From: Progne subis subis
Lineage: Eukaryota > Chordata > Aves > Passeriformes > Hirundinidae
Length of the DNA stretch: 64,000 nucleotides
Direction: 5' to 3'
Assembly (NCBI GenBank): GCA_022316685.1
Contig: JAKJHU010000107.1
Span: forward strand, 992,001 to 1,056,000
Shown: in pieces, positions 42,401 through 53,051 of the stretch
Position numbering within the stretch: position 1 is the stretch's first letter
How the letters are laid out: the number at the start of each line of letters is the position of its first letter
The notes under the pieces: generated by a model
What the model was told of the DNA's origin: nothing
Databases searched by the model: none
The model's input: the letters and a program-made list of their open reading frames with translations, nothing else
Program-made: the position numbers and the translations under genes

Positions 42401-45400
42401 GATTCCCTCGCCCCAGGATCATTCTTCTTTATGGTTCCCCCCCAGCAGCTAACCCACTCCCTTTTCTCACACTTATCTTTATAGCTGTGACTCATCAGGG
42501 ATGAGGCTGTATTGGATAATTAACACAGCTGTTACTTATCAGGAGTGAGGTCCCTGTATTCTCTTCTCCTACAACAGATACAATGACAAAAGAATTGAAA
42601 AAAATTCTGGCTCCATGAAAATTAATGGAAATCTCACTCTGGATCACAGTCAAGACCATGATTTGACACCCAGTGGCACCTGTATCCACAGGATATACTC
42701 ATTCTTCGCACATGGCTCAAAAGAAAGAATAGGAATGGTTTTACATTATTATATCTCCTTTGTTAGCTGATCTCTGTGCTTCACAAGCAGAGACTGGTGA
42801 GATATGCAGTGGCAGAGAGTTTGTTGACGAGCCTTTCAAATTTAGCTGCAGACTCACTTTTGAGACCCTAATTAGTTGCAAACAAACTCCTGGAAGAAAC
42901 TATTCATGTTATACTTATTTGAACAAATTAAGTGATGACCTGTGATTTCACTATACAGTTTAACTAAAAGGCTGAATTCATATAGCGGGAAATCAAATTT
43001 AAAAAGATAGTGATCATATGAATGAATTACTTTTGGAACAAAACTTATGGTAGAGGCTACTACTATCTCATTTACTACTCATTCTTAAAATCTTGTATGT
43101 AACTTTAACAGAAAAAAAGTCTAAATGGATAGTTAAAAAAAATCAAAATTGTATTAATACATGACTATACTACAAATTTACAGTTTATTTTAATATTGTT
43201 TGTTCTGTGGAAGCACTCTACAAGAAACAATCATAAAATTAGCTGATGTTCAAACAGCCTGAAGATTTAATGTAAGAAGTAATAATGAGTTGATGTAAAA
43301 CTAAATTTCAGCAGTTTATAGCTGGTTAAACATCTTTGGAAATTTCTCTGACCAATACCAAGGTTTAAGACCAAATCCTAGAGCAATTTATGTCTATGTG
43401 TAATTGTACTACCAATAGTCTCATTGACTATTTCTGCCTTAAAAGTTTGTGACTCATATCAGCGTTCGCTGGAGCAGGCACATTGTTACTAAATGTGACA
43501 GGTAGTGTCCTGTGTGACTTATGATGAGTGAAAAAAACCCAGGTATGAAATGCATTGAGTGTAAATAAAGATACTGAGTGTATTTTCTTGGCAGTGTAAG
43601 TGTAGCATACACATCCAAGAAAACACACTCAATACCTTTATTTTTGACAGAAACTCTGTTGCAAAATGATGCTGGAACATGCATTTTCTGCTGTACAAAA
43701 CTGCATTTCAAATAACCTATTTCCCCCACTTGCACAGATTTCTTTTGTGTCCCTTCTCTTTTAGTGTCATTAGGAAAAAAAGTGTTCCCTTCTTCCGCTC
43801 TACTTTCTGTTATTTATTAATACGACTTTTCAACTTTATTATCACATTTCACATTGTATTCATCCTGTCTGATTACTTGCATGATGTATGATGAAGCTTA
43901 AATATTCTCATTATAAAATCATTAAAATACAGATCTTAGCATACAGTAAAAAATGTTTTAATTACTTGTTCAATGAATTAATTGTGCTGCTGAGGTTCTT
44001 CTGAAATGTGAAAGCAATTTCTATTTTAATTAACTGTTAGGAAATCACATTAATTCTGTAAATGTGAAGAAGAAACTCTGGAGTACCAGATAATCCTAGG
44101 GGGTCAGTGGCTGTTTGTTATTTTTTGGGGTAACAGTTTTGGTGCATAGTATCTTAAAATGATACAATTTTGACCTGCAAGAGTAAATATTTTATGGAAC
44201 AAACCTCTGAAGACACCAAGAATTTCAAAGTAATGTCTCATAAATTGCTCACTATGCTAACTAAAATAAATAGGATTTACAAAATTAAAGAAATGGAACA
44301 AGGAGACATGGAACTGTGTGACAAACACTCAGATTTTCAGTAAGGTTCAGCCAAGGTCATATGCTCTGCAAGAGCTCCTTATCCACGGTGGACTGACATT
44401 GGTCTAGTTCAATTCCAGACTAGTTACCTAACAAGAGACTTTTCATTCATAATTCTGTGTTTCCTCTTGCTTACTTTAGCTTTTGTCCTACCAATCCTAC
44501 AGTTTCACAGATTTTGCTTAGGAGATAAAATGATTTTATTTTTTTGACTTCCAAAAGCTTAAAAAAGAATGAAAAAAAAAAATTAATGCAAGATTCTACA
44601 TTCCTTCTAGCATATATCCTGTTGAAAACTATTTGAAACAGTTCATTGTTTTGAAGAAGAAAAGTGTATGCTGCTAATTAACTATGTTTCGTTATCCTCC
44701 CAAAATTTTCAATTACAACTACTTTCTTTAACCTCTCCTTCCTCTCTTGTAAAAGTACTGTATTTCAGGTCAAAACCACCATGTGCTCTGGAAGTCTCTT
44801 CCTCAGCTTATTTGCTTTCTTAGCCAATAAGTTTTTATCTGAAATATTTTATGATACAATGAAAAAAAGACCATCAAGTTAACAAATTCATACTGTGATT
44901 GAATGTAGTCAGTTCTACTTCCACTCATATGGTGATTACGTTCAGTAACAGCTCCCACCAGATTCATGACCCCTCACAGATCTCATGTTGTGCAACAACT
45001 GAAACAATTTTGAGTACAGCCCGGGTGACTCAGTGAAACTTGGAGTAATGCATGCACTCAAAAGCTTTTCATTTGACTCATGATTTATTAGGTAGAGGGT
45101 GTCCTGAATAGTGCATTTGTAATAGTCACATGTGAGGTAGTTCTTATTTGGTCAGTAGAAGATTACATATTGAGATGAAAAGTTATGTGCTCTGCTCTGT
45201 ACAGAGAAATAAAAAATTTACCCCTGTATCTGAAAATTACAAAACTACATGTTAAATTACATAACTTAACACTGTACTAAAAACCTTGATTTTGCATGCT
45301 AACCTAAGAAATATAGTTTATCATGATTGGAATAAGAAGAAAAAGGTCTTGCTAAAGTCTACCTCAGAGTCTCTTTGAAAAGGCTTTACTACATTTCCTT

Positions 45401-47273
45401 GGTTATTTTTGTACATTTTGCTACTTTGCTTCCACAGTAATGTGATAGCTTTCTAGCAGTTTTCTGAACTGTGTCAGTAGAGCTGTCTTTCAAACCTCGT
45501 ATCACATAAAGATGCTCTTGGTGTTGAAACTATATAATAAAATAATTTGCTTCCATGAATATCAACTAGAGTAAATTTAATTATTTCTGCCCTAGAGAAT
45601 ACATTACAATCTGTTTGAAGAAAGACAAGTGTCCTCTCACAAAGAATTCAGTGGATTATGATCTACTTGGAAGACACATTTCCCTCACCAAGATGTCTCC
45701 TCAAAGGTAATAGAAATAAGGGGTTGATATTTTTGATGAATGTCACATGGTAGTAATACAAGAAAAATATTATTTAAATATATTTTGCTATTCTTTTTGT
45801 GTACCACTGCAGCTGGGACTTCCCCATCAGCTGATGAGCTAGGACCTTTGGATGAAATTCTTTTATAGCCATAATCAAAAATCACTGGAATTTACCACCA
45901 TGCAGATTCAGCAACTCCACTGTGAATCAGGGAATTAAAACCAAATATCCTAATTTAAGAACTTATTTTAATTAAAAACCAGCTGCATGTGCATCAAGAA
46001 CAATACATTGGAAACGATGCTGTATAAAAGGCATTAACTGTTTCCAGCTAAGCTACACTGGAGTGATGAATTTCTGGGGTCACTAAGTATGCAAGGAAAA
46101 CTTTTGGAAGCAGAGCCAGAATTTTTGAAAACTGAACAACATTTTTACAACATCAAAAGCTGTATTTGTTTCTCTTAGCAGAGAAACAGTTCCAGGCCCA
46201 CTGACATATAAGGGACTGTGAATTAGGACATACCTGATTTAAAGTACCAGTGATTTTAACAGTGATGCCAAAACCAGCTGTTTTAAATCAAATACAACTC
46301 TTTTTATTATTACTTGGCTCTTGCTAAAGATGTGTATGTGTCTCTCATAACACAAAGGGAAACATGAACTTACTTAAGCAATGGGAATGCTACAGTTGAC
46401 ATTAAAGAAAGCAAATTCCATAGTATATAATCACAATAAAAATGCACCAGATTCAATTAATTTTGGTAGTCACCTTCGGTATTCACCTGGTTAAATTATT
46501 TTCCACATTACAGTGGAACTTAAGTATGGTTTCTAGAAACACAACACAGTAATTCAGATGTAACATTATTTCTTTTTATATATTCTGAATATCTAAAATA
46601 GAGGTGGCGTTTTTTCATCTATTCAGAATTTACCTCAAATCTGCATGTAAAATAATTTAAGTACATCAAAGGCTGAGAGAGCTAGGCCTGTTTAGCTGTA
46701 GCCCAGAGAAGACACAAATGAGAGGGGATTTTATCCAAGCATACAAATAACCTAAAGGTGGGCGTCAAGAGGAAATAGCCAGGCTCTTCTTGGTAGTGGC
46801 AAGCAATAGGACAAGAGGCAAGGGCACAAACTGGTGCACAGCAAGTTCTACCTAAATATGAGGAAGAACTTCTTTACTGTGAGGGTGACAGTGCACTGGA
46901 ACAGACTGGCCAGAGAGTGTGTGGAGTCCTCTTCTCTGGAGATATTCAAAATGTATTGGGATGCAATCCTATGCAACCTGCTCCAGGTGGACCTGCTTTA
47001 GCAGGGGCAATGGACTAGGTGACCTCCAGTGGGCCCTTCCGACCCTAACAATTTTGTGTGTGATTCTGTGAAATAAAGTTTTTCATAATTTCCTCTTTTA
47101 CCAATGATATTTAAAAATGTTATCTGTTCTAAACAGAGTTAATTTCAAGATAAATAACACAAGATTCAACACAACAAAACCTACCTGAAATTCCAGGCCA
47201 TAGTTTTCTCTGCAGAATTCTCTCAGCTTAGGATACACATGTTCTCTTAGGGCCCTCCTTTCTGCTATTGTAT
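17374..47273 (-). CDS. NWD2: NWD2, NACHT and WD repeat domain-containing protein 2 (partial: 5' exon outside the window; two frameshifts)
   Basis: Six exons join at 47273-47185, 41417-41301, 25649-25446, 23860-23716, 23411-22822 and 21311-17374. The conceptual protein follows NWD2 as I know it from mammals almost collinearly from about residue 51 to the C-terminus; numbering here assumes the usual length of about 1,742. It is a STAND-type ATPase. The N-terminal region before the NACHT domain includes REFCRENYGLEFQ and VIDLYWGVEADEWDS. Walker A is GGPCTGKT (about 416-423), Walker B is RPLVIIFDALEQL (about 507-519), and a long C-terminal half holds WD repeats such as SVWNTEE, SIWDIDI, RVWRLATG and NIWSLTEE. 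The family is poorly characterised; it is reported mainly from neurons and is presumed to be an intracellular scaffold or sensor. The start codon was not found, so exon 1 (about 50 residues) should lie above 64000. Two one-base insertions in the last exon break the frame. The family assignment is very secure; whether the gene is intact in the organism is not. Confidence 0.96.
21312..22821 (-). other. NWD2: NWD2 intron 6
   Basis: About 1.5 kb with a gtaaat donor and a gttttag acceptor. No repeat or coding sequence is recognised inside. Confidence 0.85.
22822..23411 (-). CDS. NWD2: NWD2 exon 6, ends just after the Walker A motif
   Basis: This 590-bp exon enters in phase 1 and leaves in phase 0. 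It starts AIEDELDFALGKQTPAFLKK, runs through KIANIERFVKIPEMGKYMDV, YTSVTHCDMKLGYSQEVESH and HSSLCKTYSTFYEYRCEALS, and ends with the P-loop IIYGGPCTGKTLLLAEAAKK. The acceptor ends tcctcag and the donor is gtaaat. The ATP-binding loop is completed only nine residues before the splice junction, so the rest of the NACHT fold comes entirely from exon 7. Confidence 0.95.
23412..23715 (-). other. NWD2: NWD2 intron 5
   Basis: This is the shortest intron, 304 bp, with a gtaaag donor and a tcctcag acceptor. Nothing else is recognised. Confidence 0.9.
23716..23860 (-). CDS. NWD2: NWD2 exon 5
   Basis: This 145-bp exon enters in phase 0 and leaves in phase 1. It encodes MESSSNSMNENKWQDISEEI and then KKIFKTAVKLLYEKGKMKHS up to KRYLSS. 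The ATG at its first codon is internal, not the start of the gene: the residues before it in exon 4 align with the family and the spacing matches exactly. The acceptor ends ttttaaaag and the donor is gtaaag. Its first residues are less conserved than the charged helix-like stretch that follows. Confidence 0.94.
23861..25445 (-). other. NWD2: NWD2 intron 4
   Basis: About 1.6 kb of AT-rich intron with a short (attc)n run near 24346-24360. No repeat family is recognised. Confidence 0.85.
25446..25649 (-). CDS. NWD2: NWD2 exon 4
   Basis: This 204-bp exon has 68 codons, phase 0 at both ends. It encodes GLLGEKYGNIRIPGEVE through EEWYCRDENAVPPAYYLRPK to MLKNYQNT. The acceptor ends acatag and the donor is a strong gtaagt. 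Residues correspond to about 120-187 of the family protein, in the region before the NACHT domain. It is separated from exon 3 by the largest complete intron in the window, about 15.7 kb. Confidence 0.95.
27418..27461 (+). repeat. Poly(T) run of about 44 bases
   Basis: An uninterrupted T run between ctataa and ggtgatcattcc. It could be a retroposon poly(A) tail on the minus strand, but no known body or poly(A) signal is seen next to it. Confidence 0.95.
29528..29668 (-). mobile_element. CR1 LINE, 3' fragment in minus orientation
   Basis: It starts cacagaatcacagaatgg and continues with a stretch ending gacctcaaagatcat and then cgggcaccttccaacagac, the reverse complement of the avian CR1 3' region. 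It is truncated after about 140 bp, as usual for CR1. Confidence 0.88.
34214..34917 (+). mobile_element. Endogenous retrovirus solo LTR
   Basis: A GC-richer block in AT-rich intron. In order it shows a C-rich U3-like region, a TATA-like gttataagg near 34658, and a poly(A) signal gaataaa near 34752 followed by a U5-like stretch. With a TG start at 34214 and a CA end at 34916-34917 it is flanked by the hexamer gccagc on both sides (34208-34213 and 34918-34923), as in ERVK-like elements. The GC-rich sequence to about 34965 is not explained by this boundary, so the right end is uncertain; a second candidate duplication, ccagct, would extend the element to about 34960. Confidence 0.75.
36346..36391 (+). 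repeat. A-rich low-complexity tract
   Basis: About 45 bases of A with single G interruptions. Confidence 0.95.
39331..39593 (+). repeat. A/C-only low-complexity tract
   Basis: About 260 bases made almost only of A and C in irregular units such as cccacaaaaaaa, with one G and a few T. Short ORFs predicted on both strands here are products of the composition (Lys/Thr/Pro/Asn on one strand, Phe/Val/Gly on the other) and are not genes. Confidence 0.9.
41301..41417 (-). CDS. NWD2: NWD2 exon 3
   Basis: This 117-bp exon has 39 whole codons, phase 0 at both ends. It encodes VIDLYWGVEADEWDSPELQK and ends SSAGPCFV. The acceptor is a good pyrimidine tract ending ttttccag. The donor is gtgggt, weaker than consensus but it gives the expected Val-Gly junction with the next exon. 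A nested pair of LTRs begins about 280 bp away on the intron 2 side. Confidence 0.94.
41700..42573 (-). mobile_element. Solo LTR (copy A), interrupted by a younger LTR
   Basis: The element occupies 41700-41716 and 42100-42573. It matches copy B at 58715-59173 along its whole length, for example cacagacttcttgtttatca and ttatcaggrgtgaggy-type segments. Ends are TG (41700) and ACA (42573). Poly(A)-signal-like AATAAA on the minus strand suggests minus orientation. Net length without the insert is about 490 bp; copy A carries about 35 bp near 42310-42355 that copy B lacks. No exact target duplication is evident, consistent with age. Confidence 0.85.
41717..42095 (-). mobile_element. Younger solo LTR inserted inside LTR copy A, 4-bp target duplication
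   Basis: The 379-bp element starts TGTGTGGAG and ends CTGTAACA on the plus strand, flanked by ctca on both sides (41713-41716 and 42096-42099). Removing it and one ctca gives a continuous match to copy B. On the minus strand it has CCAAT-like boxes (ccattgg, tgattggc) and an aataaa near 41800, so minus orientation is likely. A 4-bp duplication is typical of gammaretrovirus-like (ERV1) integration. ORFs covering this block are not genes. Confidence 0.88.
46671..47071 (+). mobile_element. CR1 LINE, 3' region of about 400 bp
   Basis: Clear CR1 landmarks in order: ggctgagagagctaggcctg, gcaataggacaagaggcaag, aggaagaacttctttactgt, cactggaacagactggccag, gtgacctccagtgggccctt and the terminal tgattctgtga. 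It is plus orientation, antisense to NWD2, and ends about 110 bp from exon 2. Confidence 0.93.
47185..47273 (-). CDS. NWD2: NWD2 exon 2 (first coding exon in the window)
   Basis: This 89-bp exon encodes TIAERRALREHVYPKLREFC and then RENYGLEFQ. It starts with two bases (AT) that complete a GAT codon begun in the missing upstream exon, so it enters in phase 1 and leaves in phase 0. The acceptor ends in cacag and the donor is gtaggt. Family members have an Asp-Thr here just after a conserved ISANPE segment, which locates the junction. A CR1 tail ends only about 110 bp downstream in genomic coordinates, inside intron 2. Confidence 0.93.
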
Positions 47274-49027
47274 CTGTGTTGTGGAAAAAAATGCTATTAA
47301 CAGTATTTATAGAAACTCTTCTTTTAGTCAGGGATACAGATTTTTCACTTAAAAATGAACCCTTACCCCACACAGAGCACTAATAAAAATCAAGTGCGGG
47401 GATCTACTCCCCAAACTATACGTTGTATAAACACATGGAAGTGTTAGCATGTGTAACAATACATGTAAAATCACATAAATGTGTTTGTATGTGTTAAAAT
47501 TATGCTTCATATACATTTAAATGTTGCATCATATTACAATTCAGTGGAGCTGAATTCATTTTGTAATTCAGCAGTCAGAATTTCTTTATTGTTTTGACTT
47601 CTATTTAGTTTCCCGACAGCTGAATTTTACAAATAAGAAACACCATAGAAAAAGAGACATACCAAAGATGAAAGAGATCTCAATACTTGGAAACAAATCA
47701 GTAACACGAACTAACAATATTATCTCAAATGTGTCACTTTTTTCACCATCTTTTATAGTATCTTAAAATTATAATTTATCATTAATAGCATTATTTATCT
47801 TTTGCCTAGGTGATTCCTCCTATATACCACATACCATATACTCAGCTCTGATATGTTATTCTTACCATGCAAAATAACATGTTTTGGAAATGAGGTACAA
47901 TATGGCAATGACACCAAAATTATTAAGTTCAGTACGTCCAGTTTAGTCTGAACACATTTATATAAAACATACCACTTGCACATACGGTCAAATATGAAGT
48001 AAATTTGGTTATTAGTGAAATTTTGTATAGATAAAAAATTTTATTCTCTTTCACAAGACTATGATATGTGATGGATTTTGCTGTATTGTAACTGAGTTAA
48101 GACCACACAGAGATAGCACTGTTATTTTCAAAAATAGAACATAACTGTTGTAAATCACTAGCTCTGTGAGAGCCCTGTGATGATAAATGAAGTGTTAACT
48201 TATGAATGATGGAGAACATCTACTGCAGGTTATGCATTATTTATGTAACTGTACTAAAACTAAACAATAGATTACAACTGATTTGACGTTTCCCATATTG
48301 TTGCAAATAAGAGACATATATGCAAATCTAGCAATGCTCTAAAGCCACAGTCAGAGCCACAGCTGATATATCTGAGTCAGATGTCTGTTTGTAGAATCAT
48401 GGTCATAGACTTACAAGGTTTTTTATCTTAAAAAAATCTAAGAGTATGGCATCTCTAACCTAATTTATTACACCAAACTAATAATATTCTTCTCACTATT
48501 TAAGTGTGTCTTTGAGATAGCACACACATATGTGGTATAATTACCACTTATTTTCATGAACAGAAAGCAATCCAGAAACATCCAGAGAATTATTTCTCCT
48601 GAAATCTTCATCAAGGTAAAGAAAGTCTGTACCAAAAGGCTCAAAAGTACAATCAGGTCTAATTCAATTTATCTGAATTACCACAGCTCTTCCTTCACAA
48701 AATTTTGATGTGGAAAAAAGTCAGAGACACCTTCAGAAAACATCTCCTCTAAGTGGAATAATGTAATACAACGTATTTATGCTTTAATGTTTTAAAATAT
48801 GCTACGCTTATGTGTTCTGGCAAAGGTCCAACAAGTATTAAAGTCCTTGCTACATCACAAGCTTTCCATTTGACTGTCCACATGCCAAGCAAGGCGAGAT
48901 CCTATATCTAAAGTGTAGAGCTCTTATATACCCAGTCTGAACACTAAGAGACCCTCCACTGGGCTACATTTGGATGAGCGTAGCCTCTGTTTCTCTTGGG
49001 CAGTCATTATGCTCCTCTCCCTGACAC

Positions 49028-49449
49028 TGAAGAGGCTGCACCAGGAGTGCTGTGCTCAGCTCTGGGCATCCCAAATCAGGAGGATGGGGAGGAAACTGCA
49101 GAGGCTACCGAGATAGATGCCAAAAGCACATGGCCTACACAGAGAGAAAGAGGGATCTGGGCGTGTCTAGTCCAGAAAACACTGTAACAGGGAGCTAGTG
49201 CAGCCTACAATTACTTCTAAGGCTTTTACAAAGATGAGGGAGCCAAGCTCTTCATGTCAGAGAATACAACGAAGACAACGATAACATATTACATCTTGGA
49301 AATTCAGGTTGGACACCAGGAGAAGCTCCTCCACCCCTGGAGCTCTTCAAGACTGAACTAAACAAGTTCATGGTTGACCAGTTTTCTGTTGACAGCACTT
49401 GAGGAGTGAGGTCAGCCCAGATGACCTGACTTGAGTACCCCTTGCAACA
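49028..49449 (+). mobile_element. CR1 LINE, old diverged 3' fragment
   Basis: It contains ggagtgctgtgctcagctct, aggttggacaccaggagaag, cctggagctcttcaagactg and a degraded gatgacctgacttgag near the end, in the order of an avian CR1 in plus orientation. More diverged than the 46671 copy and missing a clean terminal repeat. Confidence 0.75.
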
Positions 49450-50066
49450 TGCAGTGATCCTCAGGAGAACTTGCAGGTTTGGCTTAGTTACCCAGGCTGC
49501 TTGTACACTGCCTGGGAAGACTTTTGCTTCCATCTGGACTAGTGGGAGCAAAGCTGTAAGGTAAAATAGCTGGTGCCAAGGATCCAATATGCAAGCCATA
49601 TGTTCTTCGGGCCATTTTACTTTACACTGACCAGCCCTCAATCCTCAGGAACGTTTGGAATGCATTTGGTGAGAACCTGGAGTTAACTTCCTGTTTTTAT
49701 CAGAAAGGAATCCAGTTTGTGCACATCAAGGCCCCCTTATGATGTGACTCAAAGTATATTAGATAATGATCAAGACATTCACTTCACTTGCAGATCTTGC
49801 TGAATACAGACACATCCTACAAATGTTTAGGAATAGAGTGAAAAAACCATCACTCTCAGCTCAGGGCTGCCTGTGTCCGTACATAAAAGGGATGGATGAG
49901 CTGCTCTCTCCTTAGGATCCACAGTCATTAATTTTCTCTCATACTTTAGTGTCTAAGTCATCCTTCCCTTGCACAATGTAGTACACAGCTAATAAGGCTA
50001 ATTAGTCAGAGGGTTGCACGATGCCAACACAGCAATATTATTTTGGCTCCAGAGTAATGGTGTTGC

Positions 50067-50693
50067 TGTCTCGGGTTTCTTTTCTCTGAGATTCAGGTGG
50101 TTTTAGAGTCTTTTTGCCCTCTGCAAAGCTCTGAGCCAAACACAAGAAAGAGACGGAGTCTTCAGGTTCTGAGTTTTCAAGGTTGCGCGCTTCGTATATT
50201 TTTTCTTATCTTACAAATTTCTCAGTGCCCAACAAAGGTCTGTGAAGCTGCTCGGGCATCTGGTGACTCCTCCCGGACTGGGCAGTTGTTATCTTTTATA
50301 CTAAATGCTACGTATTCTTTATTTATCATTATTTGCCAATACCTATCACTTATACTAAACCGGTCATCTCTACTTTGACCCAATCTCTTTAAACTACTTT
50401 GTGCCACCGTCACTGCTGAAATGGAGTGAGGGAAGAAGAAAGAAGAAGCAGGAGACAACGCCCCAAATCCTCCATCTTGTCCCCATTCACTTCAATACTA
50501 AAAACCCAAACTTACTGTTTTCTCAGCCTGTGATAAGCTAAACTACTATCTTTCACACTCTTGTGGCTTGCAATCCTTCCCACAGTGCAGGAAGCCTTTC
50601 CCATGGACTGAGATCAAAGCCAATGTCCTTTTGCCCCCCTGTCCAGGTCTCTGACCCTCCAGGGCAGCCAAAAGAATGCCCTGGACTCCAACA
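50067..50693 (-). mobile_element. Solo LTR, minus orientation, 4-bp target duplication
   Basis: On the minus strand it begins TGTTGGAGTCCAGGGC and ends CCCGAGACA (TG...CA). ttgc flanks it on both sides (50063-50066 and 50694-50697). It contains aataaa on the minus strand near 50310 and a downstream U5-like part with gcgcgc. The overall layout matches songbird LTRs I know; a 4-bp duplication points to an ERV1-like class. Length 627 bp. No internal retroviral genes remain. Confidence 0.85.
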
Positions 50694-53005
50694 TTGCTGT
50701 ACCTTGTGATAAAAGCTAAATGTGTAGTTTGCTTTATTTGAAATACTTCATTTTTTTACCTTCACAGTAACTGAGACCCTTAGATCAGTCAGTGATAGAA
50801 CACTATATATTCTATTTTCTTTGCCTTAATACAGGTTAATTATGGCATGCAAGTTCATGAAAACATAGAGCATCATATCTTCATGATCAAGTAGAATAAA
50901 CTATGTTGAAAAACTGACTTACTACTCAGTTACTGAGATAAACTGAAATGATTCTTGCCTTTTTAAACAAAAATCAATCATGACCACAGCTTTCTTGTTA
51001 AGGAAGCAACAATCCACAGTTATTGTTTGCAGTTACTTAAATGTGACACAGTAGACAGAATAGGTCTTACTGGGATATAAAATAGGCTAAGTTGCAAGAA
51101 CAACAACAAAAAGGAAGTATGGAAAAAACCCAGAATTTAATAATACACATAATTAAATTAAAAATGGGAAATATTTTGCTTGATGTTTACAACAGATAAA
51201 ACCATGTTCCCCTACTTTTTGTTTATGCCCATAGGATTTATACTGCAGAACCCTGCTGGCTCTAGTTTTAGAACATGGTGCTGTTCCCTGCAGCTTAGCA
51301 TGTAGAGTCTTGTTCAGAAAATGAAACAACACACTGCAGGAGTAGTGCTACTTTGTAATATCTTAAAAATGAAATAGATAAAAAATTCCTTCAATTAGAA
51401 CTGTGGTCTGGATAAGACACTTGGCATACCCATTCTGTAATTTTATTCCTATCTCCATATCTAATTGGAATTTGAGTCTGGTGCTTATATTAATTAATTT
51501 TAAGAATTCCTGTATGTGAAATAAGCTTTGAAACTTTAGGGAAACAGAACTGTGTATAGTTAAGATGAACTCTGGTAATTAGTATGGATGGCAGATAAGC
51601 TGGTTTAATTAAATATAATCTAACTTGATTTAAAGTGATGGCAAATTTGTGAAGCTGGCAGTTCCTAATAACAGTCACACAGGCAAATTCTACCTTCCAG
51701 GCTGCTGCTGCAGATGAACAGATTAACTAAATTACATTCTTCTAGTAGCCAAAATGAGACAGTAGTTGTGAGATGAGCTTTCTATACCTCTTAATGTTAA
51801 TTCTGATACTCAAAAATACAAATAGTTCACAATAAACTGTAGGAATGACACTATCTGAAAAAACATAAGAAAAAACTTAAAATAAGACCCCCAACCCTAA
51901 ACTCGTCTCCAGTATTTAAATAAGCCCAAACCCACAAGGCAGCGACTTGCTGAGTGCACATCTTCAATACAAGAGCCATCTCTTGCAGATGGATGCCTCC
52001 TAAACCATTCCATAACCACACTGTCCTGCCCATGCCACCACTCTGAACTGACTGAGAATGTCAGTGCATTGCCCCCTTCTCCTTGTGCACCCCACGGTAA
52101 TCCTGAGGACTCAACTGAATTAGTCACATATCCTTTTACATCTTTTCTCCTGTTCAATAAACACAACTGTTTGTGTGCAGTGTGATTTCTGAAGGCTTGT
52201 AGCTCAGTCAAATCACTGCCAGTTTTCAGTAGAGTACGGCAAGGTGCTGCTTCTCAGCGTGAACTATTTCCATGCCAAAGTTTGACCTTCAAACACAAGC
52301 TGTTCTGCTATTAAAGTCACTTACTTTATTTTTAATATAGCAAGTATGCTTTTCACTCTTGTGGAAGTAAATAGATGATGTGTATTTATAATGAGTTGCC
52401 AAACATTAATCTCTGGGATAAAATAAATCATGGAAGAGAGCCCTGTTGAAGAAAATTTCAAAATGCATGTGCAAGTGAACAGAAAGAGTTAACATGGGCC
52501 TGATGGAAGTTGCCCATTTCCAAGCACCAGTTACTCTGTACGAAGACCAAACAGTCTGTCTTCTTGCTGGTGCTGTACTGCTCTGAGTTCCACAGTGATG
52601 TGAATGGCTGTTTTTATGTATGTGGGTTGCAGACACACATTGACTCTACTCAGTCAAAGCCTGATGCAGCTGAACAAGGAGATAGTTCAGCCCCATTCTC
52701 CTATCATGTATTGCAAAGGAGGTCCCAATGTGGGGACTTTGAGGCCCCACTGTACCACGCTCAAAGGAGCAGCATGTTCAAGTTGACAATCTGTTCACGG
52801 AAAAGTAAGGTGTGAGTAACCCTACCCATGCATGATGCAAGCTAAGGCCCTCAAGCAGAGGAGGATCCTAGCTGGGAGGGTGTTTGCCTTCTCATTCTTT
52901 GACTGACAGAGGAACATTGCAATTCCCAGCTTGAGAGAGCCACAGGAAAATTGCTGACTGACATAACAAGTTGAGGCAGACAGCTGAACCTAGAAGAACA
53001 GAGTC

Positions 53006-53051
53006 AGGAAAGAAAAAAAGAAAAAAAGAAAAAAAGGAAAAGAAAAAAAAG
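53006..53051 (+). repeat. A/G-rich low-complexity tract
   Basis: Repeated aaaaaaag units form an all-purine run of about 45 bases. Confidence 0.9.

Larger units (their letters stand above)
41418..47184 (-). other. NWD2: NWD2 intron 2
   Basis: About 5.8 kb. It holds a nested LTR pair near its 3' end (41700-42573) and a CR1 tail near its 5' end (46671-47071). The sequence between (42574-46670) is AT-rich with nothing recognised. Confidence 0.85.

Noticed and set aside
49252..49641. 129-codon minus-strand ORF
   Set aside because: It overlaps a degraded CR1 in the opposite orientation and has no recognisable motif.
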